A program made the translations under genes and the position numbers. From assembly GCF_047121295.1 (NCBI RefSeq), contig NZ_CP139447.1, positions 1,116,001 to 1,180,000 on the forward strand: 64,000 nt of DNA. The letters are read 5' to 3'. Below, piece by piece: positions 58,516 to 64,000 of the stretch. Under the pieces are notes generated by a model that worked only from the letters and a program-made list of their open reading frames with translations, had not been told where the DNA came from and did not search any database. The DNA is from Longispora sp047121295. Lineage in GTDB: Bacteria > Actinomycetota > Actinomycetes > Mycobacteriales > Micromonosporaceae. Position 1 is the first letter of the stretch; each line of letters begins with the position of its first letter.

Positions 58516-59277
58516 ATGGGGCACTGGTTTGACCATCGGATCGTCGAGACCGGGCGGCTGCCGCTGTTCTGCTTCTTCGCGTGCCTGGTGCTGGCGTTCT
58601 CGTTCATCCGGCTGTCGGTGCGGATGATCCGGGCCCAGGTGTCGTGGTGGCCGGGCAACGTCACCCCGGGCGGCCTGCACATCCACCACGTGGTCTTCGG
58701 CGTCGTCTTCATGATCGTCGGCGGGGTCGCCGGCATCTCGATCTCCGACGAGAAGACCATCTGGCTGGCCGGGTCGGCGTCGCTGTTCGGGATCGGCACG
58801 GCCCTGGTCCTCGACGAGTTCGCGCTGATCCTGCACCTCAAGGACGTGTACTGGAGCGAGCAGGGCCGCACCTCCGTCGACGCCGTGTTCGTCGCCGTCG
58901 CGCTCACCGGCCTGCTGCTGCTCGGCGTGAAGCCGTTCGGGCTGGAGGACGTGACCGTCTACAACGACGACGGGGCGGTCAGCCGCAACGGCACCCGGGC
59001 CGTGGTCGTGTTCACCCTGCTGGTCAACGGGCTGCTGGCCGTGCTGACCCTGCTCAAGGGCAAGATCTGGACGGGCCTGGTCGGCATCTTCGTGCCCGTG
59101 CTCCTGATCTTCGGCGCGATCCGGCTGGCCCGGCCGGCGTCGCCGTGGGCGCACTGGCGATATCCGTCGGACTCGCGGAAGCTGGCCCGGGCGGTGCGCA
59201 GGGAGCGCCGGTACCGACATCCGGTGATCAAGGCGAAGATCTACGTCCAGGAGCTGATCTCGGGCCGGCACGGCTGA
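58516..59277 (+). CDS. Conserved integral membrane protein of unknown function
   Basis: A 253-residue protein with about six hydrophobic helices (near 16-36, 55-80, 87-110, 120-140, 165-185, 190-210) and a basic C-terminal tail. The segment PGGLHIHHVVFGVVFM at the start of the second helix contains a conserved HIHH cluster that could bind a metal or haem. I know similar proteins in actinomycetes only as uncharacterised. The ATG at 58516 is preceded by GGAGG with 8 nt spacing; an in-frame ATG at 58477 is less likely. It is isolated from its neighbours by hairpins on both sides. Confidence 0.75.
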   Translation: MGHWFDHRIVETGRLPLFCFFACLVLAFSFIRLSVRMIRAQVSWWPGNVTPGGLHIHHVVFGVVFMIVGGVAGISISDEKTIWLAGSASLFGIGTALVLDEFALILHLKDVYWSEQGRTSVDAVFVAVALTGLLLLGVKPFGLEDVTVYNDDGAVSRNGTRAVVVFTLLVNGLLAVLTLLKGKIWTGLVGIFVPVLLIFGAIRLARPASPWAHWRYPSDSRKLARAVRRERRYRHPVIKAKIYVQELISGRHG

Positions 59278-59309
59278 GGCCGGCGCGGTGCCGCCTCCGC
59301 TCGGCCGGG

Positions 59310-59338
59310 GGCCGGGCCGCTCCCGGAGCGGCCCGGCC
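59310..59338. terminator. Bidirectional hairpin between convergent genes
   Basis: Perfect 13-bp arms (59310-59322 and 59326-59338) with a 3-nt loop CCG, between the membrane protein and the convergent S1 protease. Confidence 0.65.
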
Positions 59339-59345
59339 GGGTCGG

Positions 59346-60362
59346 TCAGAAGACCGAGACCTTGAACTTGCTGAGCGCCTCGGTGACCGGCTGGAAGAAC
59401 GTCGTGCCGCCACGCCGGCAGTCCCCGCTGCCGCCGGAGGTCAGGCCGATGGCGAGGGAGTTGTCGTAGAGCGGGCCGCCGCTGTCGCCGCCCTCTGCGC
59501 ACACGTCGGTCTGGATCATGCCGTTGACCGTGCCCTCGGCGTAGTGCACGGAGGCGTTCAGGCCGGTCACGTGGCCGTCGTGGACGCCGGTGGTGCTGCC
59601 GCGCCGCTTCACGTACTCGCCGACGTAGGCGTCGCCGGCTGCCGTGATGTCCTGCGAGCCGACCGCCCCGGACACGGTGACGGAGCCGTTCGTGTACTGC
59701 ACCAGCGCGTAGTCGTTGCCCGGGAAGCTGGAGCTCACGGTGTCTCCGAGCACCGTGGTGTGCGCGGAGTTCGCGTACCACGTGGCGGCGATGTTGCCGC
59801 AGTGCCCGGCGGTGAGGAAGTAGTAGGCGCCGCCCTTGGTCACGTTGAAGCCCAGCGAGCACCGGTACTGCCCGCCGTAGATCGCGTCGCCGCCCGAGAT
59901 GAGCGGGCGGAACGGGTCCGCGACCCGTTCGAGGCGGGCCGCGCCCGAGGACCGGGTGACGATGTCGGCCAGGCCGGCGAGCTGGGCGGCCGACACGGTG
60001 CTGTCGGCCTGGATCAGCACCTGGTCGCCGACCGGGTCCACCGACCAGGCGGTGCCGACGACCCCGAGATCGCTGCCGGACCGGAGCCTGTCGAGGTCGC
60101 GGCTGCTGCGGGTGACCAGCCGCGCGGTGCCGCCCGCCGCCCGGACCGTGGCGGCGGCCCGCTGGTCGGTGACGTTGACGACGAGGGTGCCGTCGGCGTC
60201 GCGGTAGGCGCCGGCCGTGCGGGCGTCACCGAGGGCGCTGACGAGGCCCGCGGCGGACTGGGGACCGAAGGGTGGCGCGGCGGCGGCGGGTACGCCCGCT
60301 ACGACGCCGCCGACCAGGGCGGCCGCGGCGGCGAGCACCGCGGCACGACGAGTAAGACTCAC
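59346..60362 (-). CDS. Secreted S1-family serine protease (streptogrisin/alpha-lytic type)
   Basis: A 338-residue pre-pro-protease. A Tat/Sec-like signal peptide (about 1-29, SLTRRAAVLAAA) precedes a propeptide (about 30-154) and a mature chymotrypsin-fold domain beginning near ISGGDAIYGG. The catalytic triad is H187 in TAGHC, D217 in GNDYALV and S294 in GGDSGGP. Cysteine pairs Cys168/Cys188 and those around 288 and the SGDC motif match streptogrisin disulfides. The GTG at 60362 follows AGGAGG with 6-nt spacing. It acts outside the cell on protein substrates. Primary specificity was not inferred. Confidence 0.92.
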   Translation of the reverse strand: MSLTRRAAVLAAAAALVGGVVAGVPAAAAPPFGPQSAAGLVSALGDARTAGAYRDADGTLVVNVTDQRAAATVRAAGGTARLVTRSSRDLDRLRSGSDLGVVGTAWSVDPVGDQVLIQADSTVSAAQLAGLADIVTRSSGAARLERVADPFRPLISGGDAIYGGQYRCSLGFNVTKGGAYYFLTAGHCGNIAATWYANSAHTTVLGDTVSSSFPGNDYALVQYTNGSVTVSGAVGSQDITAAGDAYVGEYVKRRGSTTGVHDGHVTGLNASVHYAEGTVNGMIQTDVCAEGGDSGGPLYDNSLAIGLTSGGSGDCRRGGTTFFQPVTEALSKFKVSVF

Positions 60363-60471
60363 GTGGTTCCTCCTCGATGTAGGGCCGGCCGCCGGACTGA
60401 ACCCCACCCCCCGTGCCCGGCGACCGGTACCCAGAGCATCGAAAGATCGAAGACTGTCGTTACATACCGAA

Positions 60472-60499
60472 GGGCCCCGCGTCGACGGACGCGGGGCCC
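60472..60499. terminator. Hairpin terminator downstream of the phosphonate-type operon
   Basis: Perfect 12-bp arms GGGCCCCGCGTC (60472-60483) and GACGCGGGGCCC (60488-60499), loop GACG, 17 bases beyond the HAD gene's stop. Confidence 0.65.
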
Positions 60500-60515
60500 C
60501 TTTCCGGGCGCACCC

Positions 60516-61157
60516 TCAGAGCAGCAGGTCCGGCAGTTCGCGGACCGAGTTCAGGATGTGGGTCGCCCCGGCGGTCCGCAGCGTGTCCGCGTCGTGGGCC
60601 CCCGTCAGCACCCCACCCACGAACGACGCCCCGGCCCGCAGCCCGGTCAGCACGTCCGAGGACGTGTCCCCGACGACCGCCACGGCCCGCACGTCGTCCA
60701 CCTGCAACCGGAGCAGAGCGGTCAACACCAGGTCCGGGTACGGCCGACCCCGCCCGGCCTCCGCCGGCGTCAGGGTCAGGTCCGCGATGTCCCGCCAGCC
60801 GAGCGCGTCGAGCAGCGCGTCGGCGGTGGTCCGGGCGAAGCCGGTGGTCAGCGCGACCTTGATGCCGGCCTCGCGCAGTTCGGCGATCGTGTTGGCGGCC
60901 CCGGCGATCGGGGCGGCGCGCCCGGCCCGGACCAGGGTGCCGTACGCCTCCTCGAACGCCAGGTTCGCGGCCTGCGCGGCGGCCTCCTCGCCGAGCAGGG
61001 CCCGGAACACCGAGATCTTGGACTCGCCCATCGTGCGCCGCACGTAGTCGAGCTGGTCCTCGGTGTGCCCCGGGAGGGCCGCCTGGAACGCCTCGATCAC
61101 GAGCCCGTCGTCCGCGACCGTCGTGCCGGCCATGTCCAGCACCACCAGGTCGATCAT
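60516..61157 (-). CDS. Phosphonatase-like HAD hydrolase (TIGR03351-type)
   Basis: A 213-residue HAD-superfamily enzyme. The N-terminal LDMAGTTVADDG has nucleophile D8 and Ala at D+2, the phosphonoacetaldehyde-hydrolase (PhnX) pattern rather than the DxD of phosphatases. Later come LTTGFARTTADALL (motif II Thr), GRPYPDLVLTALLRL (motif III region) and VVGDTSSDVLTGLRAG (motif IV). It should cleave a C-P bond of a phosphono-aldehyde. It starts 2 bases after the stop of an FAD oxidoreductase, the recognised genomic partner of this subfamily. It lacks the typical cap Lys assignment, so the exact substrate is open. Confidence 0.88.
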   Translation of the reverse strand: MIDLVVLDMAGTTVADDGLVIEAFQAALPGHTEDQLDYVRRTMGESKISVFRALLGEEAAAQAANLAFEEAYGTLVRAGRAAPIAGAANTIAELREAGIKVALTTGFARTTADALLDALGWRDIADLTLTPAEAGRGRPYPDLVLTALLRLQVDDVRAVAVVGDTSSDVLTGLRAGASFVGGVLTGAHDADTLRTAGATHILNSVRELPDLLL

Positions 61158-61159
61158 GC

Positions 61160-62263
61160 TCACCACCCCGCCTCTTCCGCAGTCTTCTCCGCCATCGCGG
61201 GAGATCCGGTCATGCCCCGGCCGCCGGGGCCGGTCACCAGCCACACGCCCGGCAGCGGCTGCGACCGGTGCAGCACGGCCCGCGGGTCCAGGCACTGGGC
61301 GTACACGCCGGCCCAGCGCCGGAGGATCCGCGGCAGCGGCCGGCCGAGGATCGCCGACGCCACCTCGGTGAGGTGGTCGTACGGCGGCTCCACGACGTCG
61401 AACCCGAACGGGTGCTCGTACTCGTGGGTGTCCCCGATCGTCAGCCCGCCGTCGAGCCGCTGGACCATCAGGAGCTGCATCTTGTGCTCCGCCGCGATGG
61501 GCGCCTGGGGCTCGGTCAGCCCCTCGGAGCGGAAGAAGGGGTAGTACCGGAAGCTGTCGCCGTCCGCGACGGCCGTGGTCAGCGGCGTGTCCAGCGGGGC
61601 GGTCTGCGCCATCTGGAGCCGCACCTTGCGGATCGGCAGGTCGGGGGCCAGCTCGCGGACCAGGCCGCCCAGCCACGCGCCGGTCGCGAGGACCACCTGG
61701 TCGGCCTCGTGGGTGTCGCCGTGGTCGTCGCGGACGCTGCCGGTGGCGACGTCGCGCACCTCCCGACCGGGCAGCCAGGTGTACCGGCCGCTGGCCGCCA
61801 TGTGCGCCCGCAGCGCCGGCAGGGCCACCCGGGACTCCACGGCCGCGTCGCGCTCGCAGTGCAGGGCCGCCAGGAACTCGCCGCCCAGTGCCGGGTTCAG
61901 CGCCCGGGCGTCGGCGCGGCTGAGGAGGCGGAGGCCGCGTACCCCCGCCGACTCCTCGCGCAGCGCCGCCTCCGCGACCGCGACCTCGGCCTCGGTCCGG
62001 CAGATGGTCAGCGACCCGGCCGGCCGGAACCCGACGCCGGGCACGGCCGCGCCGATGCCCTCCCACAGTTCCCGGGCCCGCAACGCCGTCTCGACGTCGG
62101 GGCCGTCCAGCCGGCCGCTGACCCAGACCAGGCCGAAGTTCCGGACGGACGCGCCGCGCGCCTCCGCCTCCCGTTCCAGGTGTACGACCTGATGGCCGCG
62201 CTCGATGGCCCACCATGCGTGCATGGTGCCCAGGACGCCGCCGCCGACGATGACGATCCGCAC
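61160..62263 (-). CDS. FAD-dependent oxidoreductase, phosphonate-associated (TIGR03364-type)
   Basis: A 367-residue DAO-fold flavoenzyme. The N-terminal dinucleotide site is VIVGGGVLGTMHAW, and LATGAWLGGLVRELAP plus the late VWLVTGPGGRGMTGSP complete the FAD fold. TIGR03364 enzymes co-occur with phosphonatase-like hydrolases and are thought to oxidatively deaminate aminophosphonates related to 2-aminoethylphosphonate. The start is GTG at 62263, with GAGGAG 6 nt upstream; a TTG at 62269 would abut the ribosome binding site. The only promoter-proximal signal is an 18-bp perfect palindrome about 95 bp upstream. Confidence 0.87.
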   Translation of the reverse strand: MRIVIVGGGVLGTMHAWWAIERGHQVVHLEREAEARGASVRNFGLVWVSGRLDGPDVETALRARELWEGIGAAVPGVGFRPAGSLTICRTEAEVAVAEAALREESAGVRGLRLLSRADARALNPALGGEFLAALHCERDAAVESRVALPALRAHMAASGRYTWLPGREVRDVATGSVRDDHGDTHEADQVVLATGAWLGGLVRELAPDLPIRKVRLQMAQTAPLDTPLTTAVADGDSFRYYPFFRSEGLTEPQAPIAAEHKMQLLMVQRLDGGLTIGDTHEYEHPFGFDVVEPPYDHLTEVASAILGRPLPRILRRWAGVYAQCLDPRAVLHRSQPLPGVWLVTGPGGRGMTGSPAMAEKTAEEAGW

Positions 62264-62358
62264 TCGCAACTCCTCACGATCTTGTCGACCGTCAGGCTGC
62301 GCGCGCCGGGTGACCGGGCGGCGTCCGAAGGGTGTCCGCCAGGTGAAGTTCGCCGCAA

Positions 62359-62376
62359 AATTGGTCTAGACCAATT
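62359..62376. promoter_or_regulatory. 18-bp perfect palindrome, GntR/HutC-type operator (DasR/PhnF-like)
   Basis: AATTGGTCTAGACCAATT. The core TGGTCTAGACCA matches, as I remember them, the DasR-responsive element of Streptomyces and the PhnF operator of mycobacteria. It lies upstream of the phosphonate-type operon and 97 bp downstream of nagZ. No regulator gene of that family is in the window. Confidence 0.7.
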
Positions 62377-62412
62377 CTGCGACTAACCCCTGGCCAGCCC
62401 CCGCCCCGCCTC

Positions 62413-62474
62413 GATCAACTACACGGTGTTGCACTTTTTCCTGGCCGGAAGGCAGCAACACCGTGTAGTTGATC
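62413..62474. repeat. Long inverted repeat at the 3' end of nagZ
   Basis: Perfect 20-bp arms (62413-62432 and 62455-62474) flank a 22-nt spacer. The arms start GATCAACTACACGG. The right arm covers part of the nagZ stop codon. No T-run follows on the minus strand; a T-tract lies in the spacer on the plus strand. It may be a terminator or a REP-like palindrome. Confidence 0.65.
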
Positions 62475-63939
62475 AACGGGGGGTGTTGGTGAGGACCTCC
62501 GCCGCCGCCTCGCCGTTGGCCCGGCTCGCGCCGTGGGTGGTGACGAACGCGGACACGCCGGCCGGGCGCCACGGGGACGGCCAACCCATCTCGACCATCA
62601 CGACCGCCGGGTGCCGGGCGGCCAGCGCCTCGATCAGCGCCCGGGCCTGCGGGAACCGGTGGGTGTCCCGCCCGACGATCACGATGTCCCGGTCGCCGGC
62701 CACGGCCGACAGGTCGGCGGCGGACGGGCCGAGGTACGGCGAGCCGTTCTGCGCGATCGCCACGGTGACCAGCTCGCCGTCGAGCGGCAGCCCCCACGGG
62801 ACCGTACCGACCGCGATGTTGGACTCGGAGCCCAGCTGCACGAGCAGCGGCTCCTTCAGTGGCGGCAGCGAGCCCTCGACCCGCACGGCGCGCCGGGCGG
62901 CGGTGCGGATCGCCTCCCGGACCGTCTCGGCGCTCTCGGCGGGCACCGGCTTGAGGTCGGCGACCGAGGCGGCGCCCCGGGCGACGGCCTCCTCCAGCCG
63001 GGCGACCGGCAGCCGGCCGCCCCGGGCGGCGAACACGATGCCGTCAACGATGGACTCGCACAGCGCCTCGTTGATGTCCGAACCCAGGCAGAGCAGGTCG
63101 GCGCCGGCGAGCAGCGCGCGGACGGCCGCCTCGGGCAGGCCGATCGCCCCGCTCGCGCCGCGCATCTCCAGCGCGTCGGTGACGATGGCGCCGGTGAAGC
63201 CCAGCTCGCCGCGCAGCAGGTCGCCGAGGACCCGGCCGCTGGCGGTCGCGGGGGCGTCGCCGGTCAGCTCCGGTACCCGGATGTGGGCGGTCATGATCAT
63301 GCGGACGCCGGCGTCGATCGCGGCCTGGAACGGCGGCAGGTCCCGGCCGCGCATCACGGCGAGCGAGTCGGTGATCGTCGGCAGCTCCAGGTGCGAGTCG
63401 CTGACCGTGGCCCCGTGACCGGGGAAGTGCTTGGCGCAGCCGGCCACCCCGGCGGACTGCAGCCCGTCGATCGCGGCGGCGGTGTGCCTCGACACCAGGG
63501 CCGGGTCCGCGCCGAACGAGCGGGTCCCGATCACCGGGTTCTCGTCGGCGGTGTTGACGTCCACAGTGGGGGCGAAGTTCACGTTGATGCCGACCGTCGC
63601 GAGCTCGAGGCCGATGCCCCGGTACGTCGCGCGGGTCAGCTCCGGGTCGTCGGCCGCGCCGAGCGCCGCGTTGCCGGGGTAGGGGCTGCCCTCGTGGTAC
63701 GACAGCCGGGTGACGTCGCCACCCTCCTCGTCGAGGGCCAGCAGCACGTCGGGGTTGGCGTCCCGGAGCTGGGTGACCAGTGTGGCGAGTTGGGCACGGT
63801 CCACGATGTTATAGCCGAAGAGGGTATACCCAGCCAAGCCCTCTTTGAGCAGTCTGATTGCCCAGGGGGGAGCGGTCGTTCCCGGGAAGGCGGGCAGCAT
63901 GGTGCTGAGGGCGAGCCGGCGGAGCGTCGGGTCGGTCAT
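62473..63939 (-). CDS. nagZ: GH3 beta-N-acetylhexosaminidase (NagZ-type)
   Basis: A 488-residue GH3 enzyme that removes terminal beta-GlcNAc from peptidoglycan or chitin fragments. The TIM-barrel domain shows ALDEEGGDVTRL and FAPTVDVN. The NagZ-specific loop K170-H171-FPGHG...D181-S182-H183 supplies the His/Asp acid-base dyad. The nucleophile is D255 in IVTDALEM. About 150 extra C-terminal residues form the second GH3 domain, as in two-domain Gram-positive NagZ. No signal peptide is evident, so action is probably cytoplasmic on imported fragments. It sits near a DasR-like operator, which fits amino-sugar control. Confidence 0.92.
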   Translation of the reverse strand: MTDPTLRRLALSTMLPAFPGTTAPPWAIRLLKEGLAGYTLFGYNIVDRAQLATLVTQLRDANPDVLLALDEEGGDVTRLSYHEGSPYPGNAALGAADDPELTRATYRGIGLELATVGINVNFAPTVDVNTADENPVIGTRSFGADPALVSRHTAAAIDGLQSAGVAGCAKHFPGHGATVSDSHLELPTITDSLAVMRGRDLPPFQAAIDAGVRMIMTAHIRVPELTGDAPATASGRVLGDLLRGELGFTGAIVTDALEMRGASGAIGLPEAAVRALLAGADLLCLGSDINEALCESIVDGIVFAARGGRLPVARLEEAVARGAASVADLKPVPAESAETVREAIRTAARRAVRVEGSLPPLKEPLLVQLGSESNIAVGTVPWGLPLDGELVTVAIAQNGSPYLGPSAADLSAVAGDRDIVIVGRDTHRFPQARALIEALAARHPAVVMVEMGWPSPWRPAGVSAFVTTHGASRANGEAAAEVLTNTPR

Positions 63940-64000
63940 GCCCTGGGGTGTCCTTTCGCTGGCTCACCGTAAGCTGTCCATATTCTCACGGTGCGGAAAT

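Noticed and set aside
1..64000. CRISPR arrays, rRNA, tRNA, insertion sequences, integrases and att sites.
   Set aside because: No regularly spaced repeat arrays, no conserved RNA gene motifs and no transposase- or integrase-like proteins were found in reading the window; small GC-rich repeats do not meet these criteria.

Overview
The window is about 72% GC by eye and reads as the chromosome of a filamentous actinomycete, most likely a member of the Micromonosporaceae. The evidence is the actinobacterial mismatch-repair nuclease NucS, a giant NAD-glutamate dehydrogenase, a pair of Scy/FilP-type coiled-coil proteins, crotonyl-CoA carboxylase/reductase, a streptogrisin-like protease, and heavy use of GTG/TTG starts, 4-base stop/start overlaps and leaderless promoters. 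No rRNA, tRNA, transposase, integrase or CRISPR array was seen. The genus cannot be fixed from the sequence alone.

Layout. (1) 1-9459: the 5' end of nucS, a secreted GH27 alpha-galactosidase with two NPCBM modules, a methyltransferase, an MpaB-type oxygenase, an aldehyde dehydrogenase, a tandemly duplicated 3-hydroxyacyl-CoA dehydrogenase, two small proteins and an alpha/beta hydrolase. (2) 9521-32637: a large exopolysaccharide island. A minus-strand operon of ten tightly packed genes (19484 down to 9521) carries Gfo/Idh/MocA dehydrogenase, DegT aminotransferase, phosphoglycosyl transferase, GT4, Wzz-like, Wzy-like, three GT2 enzymes and a beta-helix protein. It is followed by an rfbC-type epimerase, a minus-strand group (NDP-sugar epimerase, methyltransferase, GT2, Wzx-like flippase) and a plus-strand operon (C-methyltransferase, sugar nucleotidyltransferase, PIG-L deacetylase, hexapeptide acyltransferase, pyruvyl transferase, FrhB-like protein). 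An asparagine-synthetase-like gene closes it. (3) 32685-38863: lipoprotein, hydrolase, AI-2E-type permease and the two coiled-coil cytoskeletal proteins. (4) 38983-51202: acyl-CoA metabolism (ccr, methylmalonyl-CoA epimerase, thiolase, meaB, isobutyryl-CoA mutase large subunit), interrupted by an ABC exporter and an Asp23 protein. (5) 51216-64000: a YbbN-like protein, an arginase-family enzyme, NAD-GDH, a membrane protein, a secreted S1 protease, a two-gene phosphonate-type operon behind a GntR-like operator, and a NagZ-type GH3 enzyme.

How the genes work together. Thiolase, 3-hydroxyacyl-CoA dehydrogenase, Ccr, epimerase, IcmA and MeaB together describe C4/C5 acyl-CoA handling (acetoacetyl-CoA, crotonyl-CoA, ethylmalonyl-CoA, and butyryl-/isobutyryl-CoA interconversion), which feeds polyketide or branched fatty-acid precursors. 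The island encodes a complete Wzx/Wzy-type route to an extracellular polymer that probably carries an amino sugar, a C-methylated deoxysugar and pyruvate ketals. From memory, the core gene order (nucS, scy/filP, mce, thiolase, meaB, icmA) resembles the SCO5388-SCO5415 stretch of Streptomyces coelicolor, which would make the island the lineage-specific insertion.

Most striking non-coding features: a repeated leaderless-promoter architecture, a 27-codon mini-ORF joined by ATGA overlaps to both neighbours, an 18-bp perfect GntR-type palindrome, a 20-bp-stem hairpin at the nagZ 3' end, and a folded 361-bp divergent intergenic region at the head of the polysaccharide operon.
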